Below are positions 56,332-64,000 of a stretch of 64,000 bases of DNA, in pieces; positions within the stretch are counted from its first letter, which is position 1; each line of letters opens with the position of its first letter. The DNA is from Planctomycetota bacterium (GTDB taxonomy: Bacteria > Planctomycetota > Planctomycetia > Pirellulales > Pirellulaceae), in contig JAPOIJ010000001.1 of NCBI GenBank assembly GCA_029979005.1, forward strand, positions 1 to 64,000, given 5' to 3'. The notes under the pieces are model-generated. The model saw only the letters and a program-made list of their open reading frames with translations, had not been told where the DNA came from and did not search any database. The position numbers and the translations under genes were made by a program.

Positions 56332-56359
56332 AAACTTGAAAACCACGAAAGGTTTTACG

Positions 56360-56539
56360 ATGCAGAAGTGTTTTTTATTAATGACTTGTTTCTTCCTGGC
56401 AATCGCTTGTGGCTGTGAGAATGGCCCAAAAGAGGACCCAGAATTCAAGAAGACGAAGGCCACCGACGTTGAAGCCGAAAGTAAAGTTGGCAAAAAGGCC
56501 GGTGACAAGGGACAAGCGATGGAAGCTCCGGCAATGTAA
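56360..56539 (+). CDS. Small lipoprotein, 59 residues
   Basis: The ATG at 56360 follows GAAAGG. The N-terminus is a lipoprotein signal: QKCFLLMTCFFLAIAC with Cys16 in LAIAC then GCE. The rest is a charged 40-residue tail (ENGPKEDPEFKKTKATDVEA). It is the second gene of a unit with the DUF1559 protein, a common planctomycete pairing. A strong terminator follows at 56591. Function is unknown. Confidence 0.75.
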   Translation: MQKCFLLMTCFFLAIACGCENGPKEDPEFKKTKATDVEAESKVGKKAGDKGQAMEAPAM

Positions 56540-56590
56540 AACTGGAGTGTAGAGAGTTTTAATTAGTAAGAACTAATTGATGATAAACAG

Positions 56591-56620
56591 AAGCCCCGCG
56601 GTTTTCCGCGGGGCTTTTTT
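56591..56620 (+). terminator. Strong intrinsic terminator
   Basis: An 11-bp GC-rich stem (56591-56601 with 56606-56616), a TTTT loop, and a T-run. It ends the pseudopilin-lipoprotein unit. Confidence 0.92.
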
Positions 56621-56783
56621 CGTGCGTAATTTTATTGGAACGGAGACGGTAGCCCGGTACGCGATATACCAATGTAAGTGAATCCCCAGAATTGATGATT
56701 CTGGCTTTGGGCTTGCTTTTGTCGCACTAGCGGGCATGTGGAGGGCAATTGGAGGTCACGTAATCCCCGATATTTCGGTTCGG

Positions 56784-58007
56784 TTAGTCAATTCGAAGAT
56801 CGAGCCAAACCAAACGATGGTCCGTCGCATCAATTAGATCGGATCCGGCTTCAGACGGCTTTGGCCAAAAGACTCCACTGGATTCAACCTTGAAGTTTGA
56901 CGAGGGTAGACAGTAGTCGAGACGCAGGTTACCAACATTGCTGTCTCCAAAATCGCTTGTGTCCCATGCTGCATTTCCTTTTTGATCGACGTTAACGCCT
57001 CCCTGAATCTCAGCGTAAAATTTTCCTCCTGAACTCACCGGAGGAGTGGAGTCATTGATTCGAGTATGTTTAGTCAACAGACTCGCGGCGTTGTTGGTAC
57101 TGTCACCGTCATTTGCATCTGCATTCATATCTCCAGCGAGGACGAAGAGCTCATCTCGCGCAAGTCCTCCGTAGCGACCTTGGTCGTCGTAAATATAGTC
57201 TGACTTGCCTTCGGTAATGTAGTCGGCGAAGAAGCGGATCTCGTCGTGATTACGACAACCGTTACGGTCTTCGGGACCGTCGAATACTGGCGGAGTGGGG
57301 TGAGCTGCTAGGAAATGGATTGTTTTTCCTTGGGCTCGGATTGGAATATCCCAGTGGCTTTTTGATGAGAGTCTGAAGTGCTCCATGATTTTGGGAGCGT
57401 AAAAGGGTTGTTTATTTTGTTTATATGGGACCAGGCGTGTAGGCATGTCTTTCCAGAGGAAATTTCTAAAAGTCCTGATGTCAGGTTCGACAATTTCAAA
57501 TTTGGAGAGTACGACCATGCCGTATTGGCCGGGGAATCTTCCAAAGCCAAACGCATCATTTGCAGTTCCCAGTACGCCATCACCGTCAAGGTCCAGCTTG
57601 GAATCGACTCCGGTGTTTACTGCGGCTGAAAATGAAAACCCGTATTGGATAGGAGGGTTTCCGTTTTGTGAGACAGCTAGGTAGTTGTTCTGAAAGCCCT
57701 CTATTCCCTTTCCGGCGGAGTCGTAGTCAAACTCATTAAGAAGAATTACATCGGGGCGGATTCGTTGAATGATTTCAGCGATCTTCTTTGGGCTCTCTGA
57801 ATTGCCATCTGATAGTTCCCGTTTAAGTTGTCCGGCCTCCGACCGATAGAACGAGATATTGAACGATGCGAATCGAATTGTCTCTACGTTTGATTTCTGA
57901 GAGGTTCCAGCAGTCTGAGCGGCGGTTCGATGGATTAGCGATTGAGAGGTCAATAAGGCAACGAAAAAAAGCAGGATGGGGACTGCATGATGCTTAGTGA
58001 ATGGCAT
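56784..58007 (-). CDS. Secreted endonuclease/exonuclease/phosphatase-fold protein
   Basis: From the ATG at 58007 it has 407 residues with a signal peptide (ILLFFVALLTSQSL, cleavage near AAQ). The EEP fold is shown by IRFASFNISFYRS, PDVILLNEFDYDS with the metal Glu, GMVVLSKF, FLAAHPTPPVFDG, and LVLAGDMNADAND (here FVLAGDMNADAND), and DHRLVWLDL at the end with the catalytic Asp-His. The family hydrolyses phosphodiesters of DNA, lipids or sugars. Asp/Gly-rich loops such as LDLDGDGVLG may bind calcium. The substrate is unknown. Confidence 0.87.
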   Translation of the reverse strand: MPFTKHHAVPILLFFVALLTSQSLIHRTAAQTAGTSQKSNVETIRFASFNISFYRSEAGQLKRELSDGNSESPKKIAEIIQRIRPDVILLNEFDYDSAGKGIEGFQNNYLAVSQNGNPPIQYGFSFSAAVNTGVDSKLDLDGDGVLGTANDAFGFGRFPGQYGMVVLSKFEIVEPDIRTFRNFLWKDMPTRLVPYKQNKQPFYAPKIMEHFRLSSKSHWDIPIRAQGKTIHFLAAHPTPPVFDGPEDRNGCRNHDEIRFFADYITEGKSDYIYDDQGRYGGLARDELFVLAGDMNADANDGDSTNNAASLLTKHTRINDSTPPVSSGGKFYAEIQGGVNVDQKGNAAWDTSDFGDSNVGNLRLDYCLPSSNFKVESSGVFWPKPSEAGSDLIDATDHRLVWLDLRID

Positions 58008-58185
58008 GAAGATTGACCAATAAGGAGTGACGCAAATTATAACTAATTTCGACGAATGGGCTTTAGGCAATTCGGCACGTGTAAATTTATAACCATCGCG
58101 AGATTCTACGCAAAATTATGGAGGGGTTCCAAGATGAAAACAGCCAGAAAGGGCGTCTGAGCACTTGAATGCGAAAATTTTAAAC

Positions 58186-59109
58186 TCACGAGAATCGCTT
58201 TAACGTAGTCATGCATGCCTCAAAATAGGAGGAGCCGAAGAGGTTGAGGTGGTTTAAGAGGTGGTAGAGTTGATAAATCTTTACTCGTTCTTGCCAGCCA
58301 TCGTTAAGCGGCCAGAATTCGTTGTAGGCTTCGTAGAAATGGGAACCGAATTCACCGAAAAGTGTAGTCATCCCAAATTCAAATTCCCGATCTGAGTAGG
58401 AGACTGCGGGATCAATCAAAACTGGTGTTCCCTCCTTTGCAATGATTACATTGCCTGCCCAAAGGTCGCCATGAATAAGTACGGGCGAAAATGAATTGGT
58501 TAAGAGTTTTCCTAATTTAGAAAGCAAGTGGTCTGCGGATCGGTTGAATGTTGGTGTGGTGAGACCATGGTTTTGAGCCAATTTTATTTGGGGAGTTAAT
58601 CGGTGTTCGATGAAAAATGATGTCCAATCGTCGGTCCAGTTATTCACTTGGGTCGTACTGCCGATGAAGTTGGATTGCGGGTAACCAAAACGCGTTACTT
58701 GTGTTTTGCGATGCATCTTGGCGAGGCAGCGGCCAAGTTCGATTTCCGAGGTTGCAGTAGCGTGCCCGGATTCCACCGCTTCAAGAACGAGAAATGAGCT
58801 GCCGCAATCGGTTTTCCCTAATCCAAGAACCTCCGGGACTCGCAGAGTTTGTGTTGCTCGGATAGCTTCCAGCCCGTTCCGTTCAGCTTTATATAAAGCT
58901 ATATCGTGAATGCAGGATTTTACAAAAACCTGTTTTCCGTCTTTTAGCCTCAACAGAAAGGCGTTGCTGATACATCCACCGTTGAGAGGTTCCAATGATA
59001 CAACAGTGCACGGGAGTTCGCGGAGCCGATCAAAGTGCGTATCCTTGCTTCCAGCAATGATATTTTTAATGACTTTGAGCAGGGTTGGCTGTGATTCAGA
59101 ATTTCCCAT
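58186..59109 (-). CDS. Fructosamine/ribulosamine 3-kinase family protein
   Basis: From the ATG at 59109, after GGCAGGCAGG, the protein has 307 residues. It belongs to the FN3K aminoglycoside-kinase-like fold: GGCISNAFLLRLKDGKQVFVK, FLVLEAVESG, the catalytic HGDLWAGNVI and the metal site LIDPAVSYSDREFEFGM. These kinases phosphorylate sugar adducts on protein lysines so that they fall off. The gene lies 32 bp downstream of the low-molecular-weight phosphatase gene, a pairing seen in other bacteria, which supports a deglycation role. Confidence 0.88.
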   Translation of the reverse strand: MGNSESQPTLLKVIKNIIAGSKDTHFDRLRELPCTVVSLEPLNGGCISNAFLLRLKDGKQVFVKSCIHDIALYKAERNGLEAIRATQTLRVPEVLGLGKTDCGSSFLVLEAVESGHATATSEIELGRCLAKMHRKTQVTRFGYPQSNFIGSTTQVNNWTDDWTSFFIEHRLTPQIKLAQNHGLTTPTFNRSADHLLSKLGKLLTNSFSPVLIHGDLWAGNVIIAKEGTPVLIDPAVSYSDREFEFGMTTLFGEFGSHFYEAYNEFWPLNDGWQERVKIYQLYHLLNHLNLFGSSYFEACMTTLKRFS

Positions 59110-59141
59110 GAGAGCCTGCCTGCCAACTTTCCCGAAGCGTC

Positions 59142-59609
59142 CTAGGTTGAGATGGAGTTGATGATTGAGGGGCACGCCGCTTCTATCATGTCTAGAACAT
59201 ACTCGAAACCTTCGTCTCCACCGTAGTAGGGGTCTGGAACGTCCGTCGGCCACTCGTCTCCCAGGAAATCGCTTAACAGTCTTAATTTTGCTGTCGGCTC
59301 AGGAGTCATTCTTTTTATGTCTGCGAGATTTTCTCGATCCATCGCAATCACGAGGTCGAATGAGTGCAGGTCTTGGGCAGTGATTTTTCTAGATTTACTA
59401 AGTAGTTGCACTCCGCGATTGAGTGCCGCACTGCGCATCCTTGGGTCAGCCGGTTTACCGGTGTGGTAGCCAATGGTGCCTGCCGAGTCAATTTCAATAC
59501 TGCCCTTCTCTTCACGGGCGTCGATGGAGTGTTGTAATAGCCCCTCTGCCGCTGGGGAGCGGCAGATATTGCCGAGGCAAACGAACAGTATCGAAGTAGA
59601 ATTTGGCAC
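59142..59609 (-). CDS. Low-molecular-weight protein-tyrosine-phosphatase
   Basis: A 155-residue LMW-PTP with the P-loop CLGNICRS (residues 11-18) and the general-acid loop DPYYGG. Both are intact. In bacteria these enzymes act on tyrosine kinases, or, when next to fructosamine-kinase-like genes, may act on phosphosugars. It is the first gene of a two-gene unit with the kinase downstream. Confidence 0.93.
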   Translation of the reverse strand: MPNSTSILFVCLGNICRSPAAEGLLQHSIDAREEKGSIEIDSAGTIGYHTGKPADPRMRSAALNRGVQLLSKSRKITAQDLHSFDLVIAMDRENLADIKRMTPEPTAKLRLLSDFLGDEWPTDVPDPYYGGDEGFEYVLDMIEAACPSIINSIST

Positions 59610-59775
59610 TTAAGTCATCCTCAAATCAATCATGCGATTAATCGCCAGAGTGTCATCTCTCAATGATAGTATCAGACGGAGGAGGTCGTCTATTGGGAAG
59701 GGGGTATTGCGTTGCGCCAGTGGCAATTCTGAAGAGGTGATACGGATTTCAAGGATCGTCACTCAGTGTGGGTGA

Positions 59776-59961
59776 TTACTCTAGCACCTGCATCTCCACG
59801 GCAGCATCTTCCCACAGGATTTTTTGAACCTGGCCTGTTCCGAGAATGGCCCCGATACCGAACAGGATGATCAGGGCAAGAAGAACAGCATACTCGGTGG
59901 TTGCAGCGCCTTCTTCACCCTTTAGCGGGTGGGAACAGATCCGTTTGATTTTTTTTAACAT
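59776..59961 (-). CDS. Flp/Tad-type pilin
   Basis: From the ATG at 59961 the 61-residue protein has a basic leader (LKKIKRICSHPLKGEEG), then GAATTEYAVLLALIILFGIG, which matches the Flp pilin motif (processing site Gly before AATTEYA, with the conserved Glu and Tyr). After cleavage by a TadV-type peptidase it would form Tad pili used in attachment. No other tad or cpa genes are nearby. It follows the GTPase pair on the same strand. Confidence 0.85.
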   Translation of the reverse strand: MLKKIKRICSHPLKGEEGAATTEYAVLLALIILFGIGAILGTGQVQKILWEDAAVEMQVLE

Positions 59962-60128
59962 AGTTCGATCGGGGATTATGGTTCTTTCCTTGCTTCCCCA
60001 AGGATAGGTTTGCAAGCTGAATTGGCATGAAAAAAAATTGGCTGTGCCCCGGTTTCCAATTTGTTAAAAACTCAAAAAGCGAAATGTAGCGATTGTTCGG
60101 GTCGTAGTGACTGGGTTGATAAAGGATT

Positions 60129-61475
60129 TTATCGTTCAGAATGACCGATTTTTGAGTGCCGATTCGATTTTAGTTTCTGCCTGATCTCGTCTTTTAAATG
60201 GTTCATGACAGAGTTTTTGTCTGTCGTAGCCAGTATTTCTTTGACCACGCTTTTAGCTGAACCAGATCCCCAAGTCTCTCCGTGTTCAAAATAGTGTTTT
60301 GCAGATTTTCCAATAATATAAGAGCCAAATCCGACGGCAGCTCCTTGGGGGATCAAGGTCAAAGCAGTTCCTAGTGTTCCGGTCACCAACTTGAAAAAAC
60401 TTGCTCCGTAGTTAGCGAGTTCACCGAGAGCGTAGATTCCCCCGGCAGCGCTAATGGTCTTGGCTAGGCTGCGCGCTTGGCTCATGGTGAACGTCAGTCC
60501 ATAGACTTTGGAGAGCGTCGCAATCATCACGGCATCGACGGCAAGGCCTCCTAAGAGATCGACAACGGGTATCGGGTTGGCGGCAACCACCACTGCTTTG
60601 GTCGCAGCCATTGTCCAAATGACTTGATCCGCTTGTCGATTCCGCAATTCAACGCGAAGGCTGGAAATTCGATCACTTTTGTCTGCCGCATACATGGCGG
60701 CATTTAATGCGATTAATCCGAGTCCCTCATTTTCAAGTGTTTTGAGGATTAGCAGCTTCAATTCGCTAATCTCGGGTTCTGGTTTTTTCCAAACGGATTG
60801 CGACGTGCCATCAGGTTGCTCGGTTAAGTATTCAATTTCACGGGGATCTGCTGTGGTGAGGACGAGGTGATTGGGGGGAATCAAACCGTCGATGCGGCCT
60901 TTTAAAGTTTCAACTAGCGTGGCTTTGACATCAGGTAAGTAGAGGTCAGTTTTGTTAAACACGAAGAGAATTGGCTTTTGGATGGCAGCAAGTTCTACCA
61001 ATGCGGCGTACTCAGTATCGTTTAGGTCGGAGTCGGTAACGAACAGGATAAGATCAGCCTGTCTCGCCGTTACCTCCGCCAATTGAGCTCGATCCGCGCC
61101 GCCAACTTCGTTGATTCCGGGCGTGTCGATGATTACGATTTCAGATTTTTCCAGACTTGGCAATCGGTAACCGGCACCACTCCAAACGGTTCCCCAAACC
61201 TGTTGAGTCCATCCACCTTGCACATCGACCTCGGCTACTTGGCGTCCGATGAGCGCATTAATAAGAGCTGACTTGCCCGTGCTGATCTCACCAAATATTA
61301 CAATTTCGATTCGACCTGAAGTTAACTTTTCATGCATCTCATTGAGTTGAGCGATGTCAGCTTGTAGTTGTTCACGTTCTTTGGGTGGACAACCCCGAAG
61401 GTCAGCAAGCGTTTTTTCAACGGCCGTTACTGCATCCTGATAATTCAGGTTTTGATTGGAGCGAGTGTCGTTCAA
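60129..61475 (-). CDS. DUF697-type GTPase, second of a tandem pair
   Basis: A 448-residue TRAFAC GTPase. G1 is GEISTGKSA (62-70), G3 DTPG (117-120) and G4 NKTD (174-177). All are intact. The C-terminal 200 residues have Ala/Gly-rich hydrophobic helices typical of DUF697 (NPIPVVDLLGGLAVDAVM, LGTALTLIPQGAAVGFGSY), which would sit on or in the membrane. It starts 37 bp after the stop of the longer paralogue, so the two are co-transcribed. The function of DUF697 GTPases is unknown. Confidence 0.83.
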   Translation of the reverse strand: MNDTRSNQNLNYQDAVTAVEKTLADLRGCPPKEREQLQADIAQLNEMHEKLTSGRIEIVIFGEISTGKSALINALIGRQVAEVDVQGGWTQQVWGTVWSGAGYRLPSLEKSEIVIIDTPGINEVGGADRAQLAEVTARQADLILFVTDSDLNDTEYAALVELAAIQKPILFVFNKTDLYLPDVKATLVETLKGRIDGLIPPNHLVLTTADPREIEYLTEQPDGTSQSVWKKPEPEISELKLLILKTLENEGLGLIALNAAMYAADKSDRISSLRVELRNRQADQVIWTMAATKAVVVAANPIPVVDLLGGLAVDAVMIATLSKVYGLTFTMSQARSLAKTISAAGGIYALGELANYGASFFKLVTGTLGTALTLIPQGAAVGFGSYIIGKSAKHYFEHGETWGSGSAKSVVKEILATTDKNSVMNHLKDEIRQKLKSNRHSKIGHSER

Positions 61476-61512
61476 GGTTTCTTAGATCCTGTACGTTGTT
61501 GAGCCGAAGCGA

Positions 61513-63057
61513 TCAATCACTGAGTTTTTCTCGTGCGGTTTGAACGAGTTTTCGCAACTCATCGACCGTTGTCACTTGCTCCCATTTTCGCCGAGCGAGA
61601 CCAGCGAGGCCTCCTTCGGGAGCTTTCATTTCATTGCTGAAATATTCGATAAATACGGCACCAATCCATTTGGTAATCAAAGCCTGGGTGGCTCCCTGAA
61701 GCGCTCCCCCCGCAACGGTTCCCGCGAATGGCACCGTCTTGATGAGCGAGGCAACAACGGCACTAACAGCAACCGTTGCTCCTTGGGCTCCAAGGACGCC
61801 AATTAGGTTTTTACCCATTTCACCAAGCCATTTCGAAGCTGTTTCGAGATCTACTTTTTGCTGGTAAACATCGGCAAGGTCGATAATCATCTTGGTGGAA
61901 ATAGCGGAGCCGGCAATAAGATCAATTGCCGGAAACGGACTAATCGCGGCAACGCCTCCGGCGCCCCACATATATTTATCGACTACTTTCCAAGCCTTTT
62001 GTGCAATGGCGTCCTCGACGCTGTTCCTTGCTTTCTCAACGAGTCCACGTGATCTGAGGAGTAAGTTTGCGACCAAGAGGTCTTTGCCGTCTTCTTTGAC
62101 GATTTGTAGCATTCGAGACGCAAGCGGTTCAATATTGGGTTCGATTGCGATCGTTTCGTCAACCTCGGTTCCATCGGCGAGAATTTTTCGGCGAGTGCGA
62201 TGCCCCAGTTGAGCTTGGATGCAGACAATATCTTTCTGATTTACGAAATTCCCTGTTTGTTCGGAGATTTGGTTTACCAATTTTTCTTGGTCAGTGGGAG
62301 AATACCAATCTGACTTGTTCAGGCAGATAATCACCCGTTTTTCCATTTGCCCTAATTTGGTGAGAAGTTCGTGTTCGCTTTGTCTGAGAGGACCATCCAC
62401 CACTACGATTACGAGATCTGCATCCTTCGCGGATTCGGCAGCAATGTTGACGTGCTCAGCACCATCAACTTCGCCAAGCCCGGGCGTGTCCACTAATGTG
62501 ACTCGGTCGACACCCGGCCACGGGATTTCATTACGGGAAATGGTCGTCCCCCCACGCGCATCGGTGGCAAAAACATCACGTCCGGCCAGAAGGTTCATGA
62601 CGGATGATTTTCCACTCGAGATCGTGCCGAAGGACACGATCTCCAAGGTCTGAGCGATTCTCTTTTGCTCAATTTCTTTAACGAGTGGTGCAAGTTGATT
62701 TTTCAGTTGAGCTTCCGTGTCGACTTCCTTGGACAGTCGCTCAACTTGCTCGAGATTTTCATCGATCTCTGACTCTTGTTGTCCTTTTGTCAGTTGACTT
62801 GGGTTTTTATTTCTTCGCAGCTTACGTTTCTTTTTTGCGACCGATGCTCCCCAGAGTTTCCAGAACGTCCACCCTGCACTGCCAATGAGTAGACAAGCTC
62901 CGAGCAAGACAATGGTGAGGTATAGCCACCCAAGTCCGAGCGTGGCAGCTCTTTCGTAATTGAGAAGAACCCAACCGGGAAGATAGACCAACGCCAAGCC
63001 GAGGAACGCCGCGACGACGATGAGCAAAGCTCCTGAAATGGATTGGCTGAGTTTCAT
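61513..63057 (-). CDS. DUF697-type GTPase with N-terminal membrane helices, first of a tandem pair
   Basis: A 514-residue paralogue of the downstream gene. It begins with two membrane helices (ALLIVVAAFLGLALVYL and LYLTIVLLGACLLIGSAGW), then a very basic stretch (AKKKRKLRRNKN) and a coiled coil. The GTPase follows: G1 GTISSGKSS (144-152), G3 DTPG (190-193) and G4 NKSD (247-250). The end is a hydrophobic DUF697 region (AAISPFPAIDLIAGSAISTK). It is the first gene of the minus-strand unit. The pair may form a hetero-complex at the membrane. Confidence 0.83.
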   Translation of the reverse strand: MKLSQSISGALLIVVAAFLGLALVYLPGWVLLNYERAATLGLGWLYLTIVLLGACLLIGSAGWTFWKLWGASVAKKKRKLRRNKNPSQLTKGQQESEIDENLEQVERLSKEVDTEAQLKNQLAPLVKEIEQKRIAQTLEIVSFGTISSGKSSVMNLLAGRDVFATDARGGTTISRNEIPWPGVDRVTLVDTPGLGEVDGAEHVNIAAESAKDADLVIVVVDGPLRQSEHELLTKLGQMEKRVIICLNKSDWYSPTDQEKLVNQISEQTGNFVNQKDIVCIQAQLGHRTRRKILADGTEVDETIAIEPNIEPLASRMLQIVKEDGKDLLVANLLLRSRGLVEKARNSVEDAIAQKAWKVVDKYMWGAGGVAAISPFPAIDLIAGSAISTKMIIDLADVYQQKVDLETASKWLGEMGKNLIGVLGAQGATVAVSAVVASLIKTVPFAGTVAGGALQGATQALITKWIGAVFIEYFSNEMKAPEGGLAGLARRKWEQVTTVDELRKLVQTAREKLSD

Positions 63058-63354
63058 TGGATTGAACTGCGTTGCGGCGAATTGAGCGACTAAACCCTAT
63101 TAGAATCGGCGATTATGTCTTTATTCAACGTATTGAAGAAAATATTGACGATTTTAACTCCTTGACGTACCAAATTTCCGCTGCCAAGTAAATTTTTATG
63201 TCCAAATGTTGTCGTCAGCAGCGTAGTTACTTGAGAAGCTGTTGAATTAAAATGAGCGCCAATTGAATTGGAACCAGCGTTTTCACGTTTCCTTTGCCAG
63301 TTCTATTTGTTTTAATGAAAGCCAGTTGTAAATTTCTGGTTGCAGAATTCCAAA

Positions 63355-64000
63355 ATGAAAAGTCTCCTTAACGCACTCGCTGCCATTGTTATCTTTATTT
63401 TGCTCATTGTGGCAGTGGTGTTTTTGTATTCGTTAGCGTTTGCACCGGCTGACGAAGGCAGCGTCACCAATGCACAGGAAGCCGCCAAGGTAACGGCATC
63501 TGAAATCGGCATCCCGTTCGTTGCCGCATGGGTTGATCGCGATGTGCCGTCTTTGAAAAATCTTCTTCGTGGAGAATTTGAAGGGGCGATTCCAGATCTT
63601 GTCCCATGGGAACGAGAAGAATTACCTCCATTTAATGTGCAGCGACGAATTTCGACTGAGGAGGAGCATCGAGAGCAAACTGATGATTTTGATATCTTTT
63701 TTGGTGGCCTGCTTGACCAGTTAGCAGGAGTCGATGTTGTCAGTACAGAGTTCAGTATCATTCGGTCAATGGAGTTTTCTAAGAAACGGAAAAGTTTTTG
63801 GTCGATACGATTATTGCTTGCCGCGACTGGATTTAATCAGGAAGGCGGTATTACTCAGTATCGTTCGGAGAATGAACTGGTTAGTTCTATTCCTCCCAAG
63901 TCTTCTAACGTGCCGCCTTCGATTAGGTTGTGGCACATCTACACTGAGTTGGAAAGGGAGAGTCAAGCACCGGTTAAGGAACAATTGCAAGAACTCCTTG
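63355..64000 (+). CDS. Unknown membrane-anchored protein, partial at window end
   Basis: An ATG at 63355 opens a plus-strand frame that runs without a stop to the end of the window (215 codons). It starts with one membrane helix (AIVIFILLIVAVVFLYSLAF), then a hydrophilic region with FDIFFGGLLDQLAGVDVVSTEF and WSIRLLLAATGFNQEGG. I do not recognise the family. Such layouts precede the CRTAC1/VCBS repeat proteins common in planctomycetes, but the visible part does not prove this. No clear ribosome site precedes the ATG. Confidence 0.65.
   Translation, partial: MKSLLNALAAIVIFILLIVAVVFLYSLAFAPADEGSVTNAQEAAKVTASEIGIPFVAAWVDRDVPSLKNLLRGEFEGAIPDLVPWEREELPPFNVQRRISTEEEHREQTDDFDIFFGGLLDQLAGVDVVSTEFSIIRSMEFSKKRKSFWSIRLLLAATGFNQEGGITQYRSENELVSSIPPKSSNVPPSIRLWHIYTELERESQAPVKEQLQELL

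Overview
The window reads as chromosomal DNA from a free-living, Gram-negative planctomycete, probably a marine Pirellulales-type organism. This is inferred from gene content and not from any rRNA. The main pointers are a DUF1559 pseudopilin with the GFTLVELLVVIAIIG prepilin leader, a planctomycete-type formaldehyde-activating-enzyme homologue, LpxB (hence lipid A), many secreted or lipoprotein enzymes, and frequent TTG/GTG starts behind good Shine-Dalgarno sites. No rRNA, tRNA, CRISPR array, transposase, integrase or phage gene was recognised. The only broken gene is at the left edge.

Layout. 1-8.4 kb: an interrupted xylulokinase-like gene, a Fae-like gene, a CYTH protein and MFS transporter pair, a secreted Cys-rich protein, a 50-residue membrane protein, lpxB and an M50 protease. 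A 1.06-kb AT-rich non-coding stretch follows. 8.4-11.8 kb: an almost pure AKKK-repeat basic protein, then mrp and a two-gene regulatory unit on the other strand. 12-17.1 kb: ruvB, then the fatty-acid genes fabD-fabG-acpP-fabF. 17.1-22 kb, minus strand: a DUF2007 protein, a long PLP enzyme, a molybdopterin-type/pentapeptide fusion and a Rho_N-DUF4912 protein. 22.6-31 kb: a complete F1Fo ATP synthase operon (two small membrane genes, then a-c-b-delta-alpha-gamma-beta-epsilon). 31-40.4 kb: SGNH hydrolase, inositol-phosphatase family, glutamate-synthase-like flavoprotein, YfhO-like membrane protein, SMP-30 lactonase, sulfotransferase and serine acetyltransferase. 40.8-49.6 kb: metal permease with an HMA tail, SlyX, RimK-RCK_C fusion, branched-chain transaminase, MOSC, membrane-anchored MsrB with a DUF1499 partner, a Nudix-like protein lacking its catalytic glutamates, and an AI-2E-family membrane protein. 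49.7-64 kb: a giant TolB/M28/PDZ protein, a flavin halogenase-like enzyme, a pseudopilin and lipoprotein pair, a secreted phosphodiesterase-fold protein, a fructosamine-kinase and LMW-phosphatase pair, a Flp pilin, two tandem DUF697 GTPases and a partial gene.

Most of the window is core metabolism: lipid synthesis, ATP synthesis, cysteine and branched-chain amino-acid synthesis, and redox repair. The least ordinary observations are: (i) an ExbD/TolR-like domain apparently inserted inside the M28 peptidase; (ii) an in-frame TGA in the kinase gene, with the family sequence continuing after it; (iii) a cluster of homologues that have lost catalytic residues (Fae-like, Nudix-like, receiver-like plus AAA regulator); (iv) a 17-histidine N-terminal extension on ATP synthase subunit a and a signal-peptide-like leader on subunit c; (v) a 19-unit AKKK protein whose repeat order is mirror-symmetric; (vi) several unusual domain fusions. 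All family assignments were made by reading motifs. No database search was possible.
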